In this document: piece by piece, positions 22,265-34,095 of the stretch | How the letters are laid out: every line of letters starts with the position of its first letter | Position numbering within the stretch: the stretch's first letter is position 1 | DNA from: Strongyloides papillosus | Lineage: Eukaryota; Nematoda; Chromadorea; Rhabditida; Strongyloididae | Direction of reading: 5' to 3' | Length of the DNA: 64,000 nucleotides | NCBI GenBank assembly: GCA_005656395.1 | Contig: SRSI01000069.1 | Coordinates: 186,001 to 250,000, forward strand | Position numbers and translations under genes: made by a program | Notes under the pieces: model-generated | Databases searched by the model: none | What the model saw: only the letters and a program-made list of their open reading frames with translations | What the model was told of the DNA's origin: nothing

Positions 22265-22913
22265 TTATATATTAGTTAGTTTTGTAACAAACATTATGTC
22301 TTGACACAGCAGACAGGTATGGCACTTTATATATAATGGTATAACAAACGTCATACATCCATTAGAAACTATCTTTAGCCTTTCTTTACAGAATTCACTT
22401 TGTTCCTGACGTAGTACATCCGAATGTGTGCTTGTAAAATGACGTGTAACACTAGCAGATATTCCGGCAACACTTTTACTATAGCCACAAATTTTGCATT
22501 TCCACTCGCATAATGAGGTAATTCCGATTAAAACAAAATCTTTAGGAGCTGTCTTTTGAAGAGCCGGTTGTACAAAGGGATGTTCAGGCTCTGATCGACG
22601 ACTCGAAGACATAAAACTATTTGAAAAACATCCAGAATTGGGCGCAACTTTATTTGTTATTGTGTTGGAACCATTATCTGGATTGCCTTTTTCTTCTTTA
22701 TCATCATTTTCAGAAATAACTTTGTCTTTTCTTTTTTTCCGATTTCTCTGATTTTGTAAAAATGTCTATATGATAACAAAAATACTAGTACAAACTAAAT
22801 TAAAACTTAAAATTTTGAAGGATTTTTTCTTTAGAATATATTACATCATATTTTCCACAATAAATATAATGTTCATCGGGACATCCATTAATATTGTCAG
22901 TTGTTAGTAACAT
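22265..22913 (-). CDS. BED/C2H2-like zinc-finger protein, possibly a relic
   Basis: Proposed exons 22845-22913 and 22265-22765, joined in phase 0 across a 79-bp intron, give 189 aa. The protein has a short Cys-containing N-terminus (GCPDEH..YCGKYD), a basic NRKKRKDK stretch that may be a nuclear signal, and an acidic/Asn linker. A finger-like segment WKCKICGYSKS...SVTRHFTSTH follows (C-x2-C-x15-H-x4-H, residues ~109-133), then a Cys-rich end (CHTCLLCQ). The finger resembles BED-type fingers found in hAT transposases and derived host genes. The decayed frame just downstream (21245-21883) holds a related finger. Whether it is expressed is unknown; exon 1 is the less certain part. Confidence 0.45.
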
Positions 22914-23869
22914 TCCTGAAAAAAAAACTGTAGATATTTTATATAAAAAATAATATTTAAAATAAATTATTACAAAAGAAATAGATTATAGGCAGGATAG
23001 TTTTTAAAAAGTTAGATATACACAATCTAATCATTTATAACATTGTATACGTTTTTAAATGATAAGGCATTTATATCTACATCAGCTTGGTTGATGATAT
23101 TTTCGTCCGTGATTATTGAAAGAGGAACTCAAAGTAGCCAGGTGGAATTAAAGAAATAACTCAATTGATAAATTTAAACCTGATATATATTATAGTTGGT
23201 GTGGTGCAATAATTTTGTTTTTTTAAATGGTGTTCCATGTACAAAAGTAATATGGTAAAGTGCTAATGTTTTTAGATATAAATAATTTTTTACAAAAATT
23301 GTGACTATAAAAGCAAATATTATTTTCATAATCATCTTGAAATTTAGAATCAAATGATACCAAAAATGCTGGAGAATGTGAAAAAAAATTTTATTGTTAA
23401 ATAATTAATTTAAACTTTTATTAATAGACAACTTGTAAACATAAGTCAGCAAATTTAAATAAAGCAAATTCTTAGCTACAAAATGAGATATAAACAATCT
23501 CAGTCGGTAAAGAATTAGCTTCAATAAAAATTATTGAACGACTGTATTTTTTATAAGTTTTTTTTTTTAACACAAATACTGAGTAAATTTCTTCCTTAAA
23601 TCTAACAAACACCTTTTTTAATTATAAAGGCATTAAATTTCATATAAACAAACGAACAACATACTTCACATTCATATAAATACAATTTAAAAGTAAAATG
23701 TATTTTGAAGTATGTATAAGTTATTATTTGAAAAAAAATAAAGGGAAAAACATTTATATTGTGAAACTTTTAATTATAAACGGCAAAAGGAAGTATATTA
23801 CAACATTAGAAATATTTTTACTATCAATTAATTATATTTTTATTATTTAAGTTACTCCCATAAGGTTTA
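22914..23869. other. AT-rich intergenic region
   Basis: No gene was recognised. It includes the right copy of the direct repeat and the 3' flank of the downstream minus-strand membrane protein gene. Confidence 0.4.
23556..23712 (+). repeat. Direct repeat, right copy (partner at 20867-21020)
   Basis: See the left copy. It begins in a T-run followed by TTAACACAAATACTGAGTAA and ends with AAAAGTAAAATGTAT. It lies 158 bp past the stop of the 711-aa gene. Confidence 0.75.
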
Positions 23870-26005
23870 TTAGATTACAAATACTTGAATATTTTCGGAG
23901 GTTGAATTAGCATTACTTGATGAAGATTTTGAAAGTTCTGGAATCTGTGAAGGTAGGCTTATCTTTGTTTTTTTGTTTAATTTTACTTTTGATTCCAATT
24001 TCGAATGTGACCTTGATTTTGATTTTGTCAAAGAGCTTGATTTTGACGAGGATTTTGTCTCTGATTTTGAACCTTTCAACTTCCGTTTCTTCTCCTTCCT
24101 CTTCTTCCTCTGCATAATTTTCACACCAACAGCTATAGCCGCAACCACAGCAATAACAATAACTGCAAATATCGTTACTCCCCACAGTATAAGCATAGAT
24201 GAATCAGAATCCTCATCAGAACCACTAGAATTTAGGAAATTCTTCTCAACAACACTCGCATTTGTTTTTACCACAAATCTTGTACCATCACTCGTCCTAT
24301 AAGTACAAAGATAATTTATATTTTCAAAAGTTTTCCCAGCATCTACATATTCTCTAATTTTAAATTTAACATAGTTACTCTCCTCCATAAACAATTTAGT
24401 TTTGTGGTGTATTGAGTAGTTGTATTTTGAGGTCGGTGAAAGTGCTACACTCATTTCCGCGAATGTTGCAAAGTCGGAAAAAGTTTTGTGACAATGAATC
24501 ATTGCTAGGTTTGTGGATTTGAAAGATTTTTCTCTGAATGTCTCTATTTTGTCTGATGGTACTGCTTCGAAGGTTAAGTCCTCAATGTAGGATTTCATGT
24601 CATGGAGATTTCCGCCTTCTTTGGGTACTAATTTACAGGAGTATTTTCCAAAACCTCTGGAGTCCTTGTTAAATTGTATGTTTGTAATAATTTTTTCATC
24701 ACCATTACTTTCAATTGATATTAATTTGGCATCGAAGGCGTTTCCATAGAAGTTACTTAAATATTTTTTATCAGTACTATCAACTACTACACGACATTCA
24801 AGACCATCTGTATTATTTATCAATTTTTGATCAACAGGAAGAGTCATTATTTTGTTATTTTTTGGATTCCTTAAAAGTTTAACCTCTTTTCCATTTTTGA
24901 TGTAAATTTTCATAGATGCCTTCGGGAGTTCTACCGATCTTGCACATGTAGGTTTTATAGCAAGAAAAGCATCTTCATTTTTTTTTATTTTTAGAATATC
25001 CAAGTATACACCACTATTTAATTTTTGTATTCTTTCATCTGTCTTAGCATACATATATACTATACTGTCATGGAAAATACTAACGTTCTGGAGATTTTGT
25101 AAATCCAAATATTTCATCGTTGATTCTTTATCGTTATAAATGAAATGGAAGTATTTATCTTCTGCGGTTCCACTATCACAAGACAATCCATCTTTTAATA
25201 AGTTTAATTTTTTAATTTCTAATTTATTTTGAGATTTCCTAACTTTGAATGCATAACCAACATCAAAGTCTGTGTTGTCGTAATAATGAAGTTCACCACA
25301 GATGAATCTAGTGGCGTCACGATGCCTAGGATGTAGTGGTACCAAAATGTGACGATTATGAAAGGACTTAAAAATAATTCCACTGTCTTCTTTTGGCTTG
25401 AAGGTAGTCAATGTATGTATACTGTTCCAATAGATGTACGGACAAACAACCAGCGGAAAATAATTGTTTTCTATCTCCAAAGTATCAAACGACAAGAATC
25501 CATCAGTTGCCACAAATTTTTGGTAGACAACTAATTTAATAGAAGCAGCATCGTCTTTAAAAATCTCCATTCCACTAGGCGAATTTACGTGATCTGTATC
25601 CTGGTAAAAAATAAATCCAACATCACATTTTAATAAATTGCAACTAAATTCTTTTGATTTTGCAAGATTTTTTTTATTGTGATCAGTTGGATCTTGAGAC
25701 ACGAAACCATTAGCTATAGCTAAATCACTGGTGCTTGATAAAGTAAAATGATTCCTTGCCATATTGAAAGACTTTACATTGAATTGAAAAATTTTGATTT
25801 TCTCAAATTGAATATTATCTATTAAATTTGGTGATTGAGATAGGTATTTGGACATTAAATCACAATTTTTTTTGGTACACTCTTTTTGAGAGCCGAAATT
25901 GTGCGTGTAATTAAAATGAATTTGGCTAAATTGATCAGAAGTTGACAACACTTTGGAGAAAGAGACATCACTAAGTAGTGATAACAATAACAATAATATC
26001 ATCAT
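23870..26005 (-). CDS. Type I membrane protein of unknown family, paralog 1
   Basis: Single exon, 711 aa. It has a signal peptide (residues 1-17, Leu-rich), a large ectodomain (~18-620) with about 14 Cys and several N-glycosylation sites, one membrane helix (LILWGVTIFAVIVIAVVAAI, ~626-650), then a basic stop-transfer segment and a Ser/Lys-rich tail of about 60 residues. It is clearly paralogous to the 731-aa protein at 43046-45241. Shared blocks include DGF(L/I)SF, VCPY..W or LCPY..W, FKPKE..GI, F.NRHIL.P..PR, ATRFICGE and GFGKYSCKL.P. I do not recognise the family. The repeated Cys-containing blocks (KGFGKYSC, C-R-V-V-V-D) suggest tandem immunoglobulin-like or other beta-sandwich domains, which is inference. 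A cell-surface receptor or adhesion role is plausible but unproven. Confidence 0.8.
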   Translation of the reverse strand: MMILLLLLSLLSDVSFSKVLSTSDQFSQIHFNYTHNFGSQKECTKKNCDLMSKYLSQSPNLIDNIQFEKIKIFQFNVKSFNMARNHFTLSSTSDLAIANGFVSQDPTDHNKKNLAKSKEFSCNLLKCDVGFIFYQDTDHVNSPSGMEIFKDDAASIKLVVYQKFVATDGFLSFDTLEIENNYFPLVVCPYIYWNSIHTLTTFKPKEDSGIIFKSFHNRHILVPLHPRHRDATRFICGELHYYDNTDFDVGYAFKVRKSQNKLEIKKLNLLKDGLSCDSGTAEDKYFHFIYNDKESTMKYLDLQNLQNVSIFHDSIVYMYAKTDERIQKLNSGVYLDILKIKKNEDAFLAIKPTCARSVELPKASMKIYIKNGKEVKLLRNPKNNKIMTLPVDQKLINNTDGLECRVVVDSTDKKYLSNFYGNAFDAKLISIESNGDEKIITNIQFNKDSRGFGKYSCKLVPKEGGNLHDMKSYIEDLTFEAVPSDKIETFREKSFKSTNLAMIHCHKTFSDFATFAEMSVALSPTSKYNYSIHHKTKLFMEESNYVKFKIREYVDAGKTFENINYLCTYRTSDGTRFVVKTNASVVEKNFLNSSGSDEDSDSSMLILWGVTIFAVIVIAVVAAIAVGVKIMQRKKRKEKKRKLKGSKSETKSSSKSSSLTKSKSRSHSKLESKVKLNKKTKISLPSQIPELSKSSSSNANSTSENIQVFVI

Positions 26006-29000
26006 TGCAAAATTAATATATTGTTACAGGTGTTATTAGTTAAATATACCGAAAATTTAAATATTGTCTGATAAAATTTTTATTTTGCATTTTGTCATTA
26101 TTATTAATTAAATTTATTAACATTAACTGATTTTGCAGTTTTAATTTTGGTTTAAGAATTAATTGGCCAACAAAAATGTCGCAATAAACATAAAGATTTT
26201 TTTCGTGTACAGAAACATGTTTGTAAGTATTTATCAACCAATATTTGATTATCAATAAAAAAAAGGTTAAATAAATCTCATCTTTATTTAAATGATACAA
26301 ACAACTTTTTTTTAATAAGTCTAATGAGATTATAAAAACCTTTTTTTTATTATTGAAATGTAAAGTGTAAACATTTTTTTTAATTTCAAGTTGATAGCTT
26401 TTAAAATTAGAAAAGTTAACGTGTTGAAATTGAGCATTTTTATATAATTTTATAACCACCCGTCAGCGTAGGCAAGAAATTAAAAATACAACAATAGCAT
26501 TTTTAAATATATGGACACTGAATTTCTTAGAAGAATTTGAAATTTTTCTCTAAATTAACAAAAATCATCTTTTTTATCAAACGTTGATCTTAAAAAATAA
26601 CTATTGTTAAGGAATAACTTTTTTTTTTGCAAAAATTAACATTATTTTAATTAATAAATCATGTCCGTATGTTAATTTTATTTAATAATATGTCTAAAAA
26701 ATTGCCTATTTTAATAATTTCTATTAAAAATTAAATAGGTTTGTTAACGAGCTCAATAAATGTAGTACTGCAAATTCAATAAAAATGTGAAATTTGATAC
26801 GATTTTATGCACAGACATATACTATTTACATTGTAAACAAAGGATTTTTGTAATTCACCTTTTCAGTAAAAAAAATAAAGCTATGTCAAATATCTTAAAT
26901 TATCAAACAACATTAATATTACTGGGAATAACCCAAAAAATTAAATTGTTACATAGGTTTCTTTGTTTTTTCTGCGACAATGTCCATGCTTGACATTTTT
27001 AACTAATGTAATTGTTTTCAATCATAATATTTTTGTATGGTATCAAACTCATCAAAAAATAAACTTGTTTTCTAAAATATGTTTTGGGGCACGTTTTTAG
27101 AAGCCAATTTTACGTAATTCCGTATATTTTTTTATAATAGCTTCATTCAAATAAAAAACTCAAGCAATACAATAGAAGCAAAAACTTTAATCGCAGATTT
27201 ATCTAAACATAAAAATTTAGATGAAGTAAATAAGTATTAAAGATTTACAGTAAAATAAAAAATTTAAAATAATTAATAAACAATAAGTCACAAGTAGTTG
27301 TCATATGTAAATTCACAAAATGACTTAAAGTAGTAAAATATACTTTGTTGCAAATGTTAAAAAGCGAAGCCCAAAACATTTTATTCCAATAATTCAAGGA
27401 GCAAAAAAGTGTCGCATACACATATTAACTACACACAAAAAATAAAAAGGACAAATTTTGACAAATCTATCTATAATGCAAAAAAATGTCCCACCATTTT
27501 AAAAAATTGAATATTATTCAAATTTTATAAATATCAAGCGGCAGCAAAAATTTTAAAACGATGCAAAATATTAGGTTGTCGCATACATTTTGCCGTTTTT
27601 TTACAAAAATATATATGTATGACTTTTTAAATTAACGTGGCTTTTTTTAATTTTGATATTTTTTATGACATTATGCTCATTTTAGATCCGAACTTGTCTT
27701 TTTTCTTTATTTTATAGAAGACGCTATTAAAGTTAATTTTGCTTGAAGTTATAAATGTTTAAATAAAAATCACTAATTTAAACAGTTTATTAACAACAAT
27801 AAGTTTAGAAATTTGAAAATTTTATAACAATAATAATGAAAAGTAATAATTATTTAAACACACAAAAGATTATTAATCAAAAATATTATTTTAGTTTTCG
27901 TCTTATTTTAAATTAAAATATGTAAAAGTTTTTTTTACTATAAATAAAAATCTATATTATTTATAACTTTTCATAAGTTTAATTGTAAAAGATGATCTTA
28001 AAGACATTATAAAAAAATTTAGACTATCAAATATGAAAATTTCATATAAAAATATAATTTATAATTGCTCAAACTATTGAAACATAGAAAAAATGTACCG
28101 TAATATGTTAAAAATGTTTTTTTTATGAAAGTGTTTGTAATTTTACTTAAAATTCAATTCAAACCTTGCATTTTAAAATTTATTGTAGAAAACAACTTAA
28201 GTTTTAAAATAAAAAAAATTTACTAAAAAATAAAAATTTATTTTAACAATCCTCGAATTATTGTTTTAATTTTTAAATACGAAATAGTTGAGGAAAAATT
28301 AGTCGCAAATCAAGAAAATTCAAATTTTTTTAGGTGGGACAAATTTGTTACATTTTATGCAAACCTGTGTCCTTTTTATTTTTTGTGTGTATATCTTATT
28401 GTTAAAGAAAAGATTATCAGAAATAAGAGAAAAAATTTATTAATATTTAAAAATTCGTTAAGATCAAATCTGCAAATTTAAATATTGAAAAATAGAAAAT
28501 ACCTAAATTAAAATTAATTCAAATTACCTATCCAGCAAAACATAATTAGGAAAAAGTTTTCACTAGATAAGAAAAGGAAACAAATTAAGTATAGTAATTA
28601 TTTGGTTCAAAAAAACAAGCAAGTTAACATTTTATTGTTGCAAAAAAATATAAATGAATACATAAAAATTATTTTTTTGTCTTAAGGGAAAATTATTAAT
28701 GTTCAACAACTTTATTTTAAAAAAATTTAAAATGGTGATCTGAAATATGTTGTATAAAAAAATTTCGACAATTTGCTGAGAATAAAGTGGTAAAAATATT
28801 TAAAAAACGATCGTTAATAAAAATTTTATTACTGTATACCAAACTGTTTTTAAGTATAATTTTTTTATATGACAGACAATATGTTTTATAAATTTAAAAG
28901 TTTGAGGAATAATGTATAAAATTATAATTTTTTTGTCATGCATACTAATTTAAAGGATTTTTATATTCTAATGTTATTAAAATAATCATGTTGTTTATAA

Positions 29001-29271
29001 TAATTAGGAGAAGACAACAACGTTAGCATTTAGCAAACATTTTAATGCAAATTCTTATTTCCTATAATAAGAAAATTATAATGTTTCAATCATAAATTTT
29101 TTTATATTTCTATATTTAGAAGTATCATGATAAAAAATGTCGTAAAAAAATATTTGATTCTATAAAGTTTTAATATGTACATATTTAATGAATCTGGGTC
29201 TATTATTTTGTATTTAAAGCTATGAATTTTCTAGTAAATCTCATATTTCACAATATTTTATTAAACTGATT
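26006..29271. other. Upstream flank of M13 unit 1, duplicated in unit 3
   Basis: No gene was supported (an open stretch at 26040-26459, minus, is AT-driven low complexity). From about 26570 the sequence is collinear with 36005-37844, the upstream flank of M13 copy 3. The main difference is the 958-bp inverted-repeat element at 27432-28389. The last ~400 bp is also shared with the flank of copy 2 (32230-32618). Confidence 0.7.
27432..28389. mobile_element. 958-bp non-autonomous TA-target inverted-repeat element (Tc1/mariner-like)
   Basis: The ends are perfect 22-bp inverted repeats beginning CACACAAAAAATAAAAAG. They are flanked by TA on both sides (27430-27431 and 28390-28391). Sub-terminal similarity continues with TTTGTCCCACC-like blocks on both arms. 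The homologous flank of M13 copy 3 has a single TA at 36960-36961 with identical surrounding sequence, i.e. a precise empty site. No long frame is present, so it would be mobilised in trans. TA duplication plus short inverted repeats fit the Tc1/mariner superfamily; the exact family is unknown. Confidence 0.88.
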
Positions 29272-30747
29272 ATGACTGTTTTTACTTTAATTCTTAATTT
29301 TTATTCACTTTTTTTTCTATCCAAAGGATTAATTCTAAATAATTCGTTAAATATTTTATCAAATTTCGATGCAGAATTGACTTCAAAAAGCCTTCGTAAA
29401 TATGTTGATCATGATGTAAATCCGTGTGATAATTTTTATAAATTTTCTTGTGGTAATTGGATAAAAGATAAAGAATTAAAAAGAAAAAATGAAACGGATT
29501 TCTATTATACTGATTCAATAACAAATTTTAATAACTTTATTTACGGTAATATCTACTTTTTGTATTATTTATTTGCTTTCAGAGTTTTATGATGGAAAAT
29601 TAAATAATGAATCCATTGCAATTAAGAATATTTATAATTTAAGAAAAAAATGTATACAGTTTACTAACAATAAGAGAAAGGAGTGTAGAAAAAAAATCTT
29701 TCAATTTGGAAATTATGCTCTAGGTTCATTATTTGTTAAAAAGAACAAAATGGACGCAGAGAAACATGGTGATTATATTATAATAGAGAATATGGTTAAA
29801 AAATTTAAGGAAGAATTTGAATTATTAATAGATGAAAAAAAAGATATATTTGATAAAGAATCACGAGACAATCTTTTAAAAAAACTTTTTGAAATAGAAT
29901 TTACAGAAATCTTTGACCATGACGAGACTCATAGCGTACTTTTAATGGAAAAATGTTATGAAAGTATTGGAATATCAGAAAATGTTAGTATCGAAAAAGT
30001 TCTTGAAATTATTGAAACGTCGTCCAAAATGAATTATACTAAATATTCTTGTGGTTATAAAATTTTTAAACCTTTCGATTTTTTTGATGGTGCGGTTGGT
30101 AAAAGTGCAGCGTATAATAATGTACTTAATAAGTTTAGTGTTTCTCTAAGTGCTCTTAAAGAACATTGGTTCAGTAGACATTTTCCGCACGCGCTTAACT
30201 ACGGTGGCATTGGATTCGCTATTGCTCATGAAATGTTACATGCTTTTGATAATGATGGTTATAAATACATATATGGAATAGAAGGAAGTGGTCAATTAAT
30301 AGTAACTCCAGAATCAATAGAAAACGTTGATAAAAAAATTCGTTGTTTTATTAAACAATATAATATGCAAAAGAAAGTATAACTAATAAAAACATTAGTG
30401 GTGTACTTACGTTAGGTGAAAATATCGCTGATAATGGTGGACTTAAAATTGCCCACAGAGCTTATATGAAGTATCTTGAAAGTATTGGTGGTGAAGAACC
30501 CAAAGTTCCTGGTTTTGAAAACTTTACCAGTGAACAATTATTCTTTATTAGTTTTGGCCGGCTTTTTTGTAAACATATGAGTAAATCCTATATGGATGAA
30601 CAAATGAAAGATGTACATGCTCCAGCAGAAATACGCACAAATGTAGCGTTATCAAATTATAAACCATTTTCTAATGCTTTTAAATGTGAATTAAACAGTA
30701 AAATGAATCCTGAAGATAAATGTGAATTGTGGAAAAAACAAAATTAG
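29272..30747 (+). pseudogene. Mini-M13 (neprilysin-like) peptidase copy 1, frameshifted
   Basis: Exon 1 is 29272-29545, a 37-bp intron follows, and exon 2 starts at 29583. A signal peptide (1-19) precedes the M13 N-terminal signature DVNPCDNFYKFSCGNW. The metalloprotease core has ALNYGGIGFAIAHEMLHAFD, with an intact HExxH at 30227-30241. The frame breaks at an A-run (four A at 30369-30372, where copies 2 and 3 have five), giving a stop at 30380-30382. The remainder, with ENIADNGG (third zinc-ligand motif) and the C-terminal CELW, continues in another frame to 30747. M13 enzymes are zinc peptidases that cut small peptides outside cells. The family normally has about 700-770 residues; this gene would encode about 480. 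Either a young pseudogene or a base-calling error. Confidence 0.8.
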
Positions 30748-32618
30748 AAACTTCTTTTTAATCTATATTTTATTCTATTTCATTCTATAATAAAAAAATA
30801 TGAATGTTCATTTTGTCTTCACCATTACTCTTCTTAAATTCAATCGATTTTAATTATTAATTAGTCAAAAATTGTATCATTTTCTAAATTGAGGAGAAAA
30901 ATAGTCCTTGAATGTCTTTGGGCCAGAATTGACCATGTTATTGTTAAAAAACCTTTTTTGGCCTTCTTATTAGTACAATATTTTCCAGTATGATAACATT
31001 CTTTGAAGTTAATATAATAATTTGTTCAATAGGTCATTTAAGAGATGCGTTTCCAGAGTAGTGCGATAACATAGTACTATTCGGATTGATGAATAATTTC
31101 TCAAATTGTATACTAAAGATTGTTAACCATTAAAAAAAATAAAAAGTTTTTTAACTATAACTTAAATATTGACTTTATTAAAACATAAGATAAAAATTAT
31201 ATTTTAGATGTCATTCTAAATTAAAAAATCAAAATTTTACAATTTTACTGTTTGACAGCGATACAAGCAATGCTAATTTAGATGTCAATTGTTTCATATT
31301 TTTATATTCATTGAAATCAATTTTTTTCAAACATAACATTTTTCAAACTTGATCAATTACTATGAATAAATGATTATTAAACGTATTTTTTTGCAATTTA
31401 GAGCTGAAAAATAAGTCTCAAAAATTTTAGTCGATAATTAGCTAAGTTGTTTCTAAAAATCACCAATTTTTTTGAAACTTTTTTTATATAGATTTATTCG
31501 AGAAATAACTATCCTTCAAAGTTAATGAAAATTTTCGTTTTATGACAAGATTGTAAGATATAATTCACAAACAAAAAGCAAACTTTTTATTTATAAGGAT
31601 TGAATAGTAAACAGTCAAGTTATGGATCAAAAAGTAATTGTAATTTCTATAAAAAAAATTATAAGTAAAATACATTGGAAGGTTGAACAAAACCATGTGA
31701 AGCATAAGCGTCGACTGGTTTAAAAAAATGATCCTAGTTTAAATGTTTACAATATTACATAAAAATTGGCTTCTCATAAAGTGTTTCATAATATATTATG
31801 AAAAAAAATTAGACTCTAAAATGAGCATAACATCACAAAAAATATCAAGATTAAATTAAAGCTACATTAATTCCAAAAGTCAAAAATATATATTTTTTTT
31901 AAAGATATCAAATTTTTGTGACAACTTAGTATTTTACGGCATTTAAAACATTTTTGTTGTTTCTTGATATTTTTAAAATTTGAAAAAAATTAAACCTTTT
32001 TAACAGGTGGCAAATCTACTACTTTTTTTTATAAATTGTCAAAATTTGTCTCATATTTTATATGTTTACTTGTTAAAAATTTAAAATAGTACACAGTGAA
32101 ATATATTGTATAAAAAAAACAATTAGTTGAGAATAATACAGTAAAAATATTTTTAAAATTATCATTAAAAACATTGCTTCTGTATAACAAAATATTTTTG
32201 GAATACTTTTTATTTATTTGACAGGCACAATGTTTTATAAATTTAAAAGTTTGATATATAATGTATAAATTATAATTTTTTTGTCATGCATACTAATTTA
32301 AAGGATTTTTAAATTCCAATGTTATTAAAATAATCATGTTGTTTATAATAATTAGGAGAAGACAACAACATTAGCATTTAGCAAAGATTTTAATGCAAAT
32401 TCTTATTTCCTATAATAAGAAAATTATAATGTTTCAATCATAATTTTTTTTATATTTCTATATTTAGAAGTATCATGATAAAAAATGTCGTAAAAAAATA
32501 TTTGATTTTATAAAGTTTTAATATGTACATAATTGATGAATCTGGGTCTATTATTTTGTATTTAAAGCTAAGAATTTTCTCATAAATCTCATATTTCACA
32601 ATAGTCATCAAACTGATT
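30748..32618. other. Region between M13 copies 1 and 2
   Basis: No gene. The segment ~31740-32075 is a diverged, reverse-oriented relative of the 958-bp element. 32230-32618 matches the immediate upstream flanks of copies 1 and 3, including blocks around ATTAGGAGAAGACAACAACA and AATCTGGGTCTATTATTT. Confidence 0.65.
31740..32075 (-). mobile_element. Diverged fragment related to the 958-bp TA element
   Basis: Read on the plus strand it matches the reverse complement of the left ~330 bp of the 958-bp element. Shared pieces in order are TCTAAAATGAGCATAA, AAAAAATATCAA, AAAGTCA, ATATATATTTTT, TTGATATTT and TGTCAAAATTTGTC. The outer inverted repeat has decayed. An older member of the same family. 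Confidence 0.55.
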
Positions 32619-34095
32619 ATGACTGTTTTTACTTTAATTCTTTATTTTTATTCACTTTTTTTCTTATCAAAAGGATTCCTTATAAAAAATTCGTTAAATA
32701 TTTCATCAAATTACGATGCAGAATTGACTTCAAAAAGCCTTGGTGAATATGTTGATCGTGATGTAAATCCGTGTGATAATTTTTATAAATTTTCTTGTGG
32801 TAATTGGATAAAAGATAAAGAATTGAAAAGAAAAAATGCAACGGAATTCTTTTATGCTGATATTGAAACAACTTATAATGACTTTCTTAAAGGTAATATT
32901 TGTTTTCGTCTTCATTTATTTGCTTTCAGAGTTTTTTGATGGAAAATTAAATAATGAATCCATTGCAATTAAGAATATTTATAATTTAATAAAAAAATGT
33001 ATACAGTTTACTAACAATAAGAGAAAGGAGTGTAGAAAAAAAATCTTTCAATTTGGAAATTATGCTCTAGGTTCATTATTTGTTAAAAAGAACAAAATAG
33101 ACGCAGAGAAACATGGTGATTATATTATAATAGAGAATATGGTTAAAAGATTTAAGAAAGAATTTGAATTATTAATAGATGAAAAAAAGGATATGTTTGA
33201 TAAAGAATCACGAGACAATCTTTTAAAAAAACTTTTTGAAATTAAATTTACGAAAAAGTTTGACATTGACGAGACTCCTAGCGTACTTTTAATGGAAAAA
33301 TGCTATGAAAGTATTGGAATATCAGAAAATGTTAGTATCGAAAAAGTTCTTGAAATTATTGAAAAGTCGTCAAAAGTAAATCATATTGAAATTTCTTGTG
33401 GTTATAAAATTTTTAAACCTTTCGATTTTTTGGAAAATGCTATTCGTAAAAGTGCATTGTATTTTGTTGAATATAATAAGTTTAGTATTTCTGCAAGTGC
33501 TCTTAAAGAACATTGGTTCAGCAGATATTTTCCGCACGCGCTTAATTATGGTGGCATTGGATTCGCTATTGCTCATAAAATATTAAATGCTTTTGATAGT
33601 AATCATTACAAATACATATATGGAATAGAAGGAAGTGGTAAATTAATAGTAACTCCAGAATCAATAAAAAACGTTGATAAGAAAATTGATTGTTTTATTA
33701 AACAGTATAATATGCAAAAAGAAAGTATAACTAATAAAAATGTTAGTGGTATACTTACATTAGCTGAAAATATCGCTGATAATGGTGGACTTAAAATTGC
33801 CCACAGAGCTTATATGAAGTATCTTCAAAGCATTGGTGGTGAAGAACCCAAAGTCCCTGGTTTTGAAAACTTTACCAGTGAACAATTATTCTTTATTAGT
33901 TTTGGCAGGCTTTCCTGTGAGCATAAAAGTAGATCATATATTGAAAAACAATTGAAAAATGTACATGCTCCATCAGAAATACGCACAAATGTAGCTTTAT
34001 CAAATTATAAACCATTTTCTAATGCTTTTAAATGTGAATTAAACAGTAAAATGAATCCTGAAGATAAATGTGAATTGTGGAAAAAACAAAATTAG
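32619..34095 (+). CDS. Mini-M13 peptidase homolog copy 2, active site lost
   Basis: Exon 1 32619-32892, 37-bp intron (32893-32929), exon 2 32930-34095; 479 aa with an unbroken frame. Signal peptide 1-19, mature secreted protein with DVNPCDNFYKFSCGNW, a shortened helical lobe, ALNYGGIGFAIAH, then ENIADNGG and a CELWKKQN end. The HExxH site reads HKILN (33574-33588): the catalytic Glu is Lys and the second zinc-binding His is Asn. The third ligand motif ENxAD is kept. The protein cannot be a normal zinc peptidase and may act as a binding or decoy protein, or be drifting. It is ~250 residues shorter than typical neprilysins and has no membrane anchor. Confidence 0.88.

Noticed and set aside
26040..26459. 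139-aa minus-strand frame upstream of the 711-aa gene
   Set aside because: Asn/Lys/Leu/Tyr composition is that expected from AT-rich non-coding DNA and no motif is visible.
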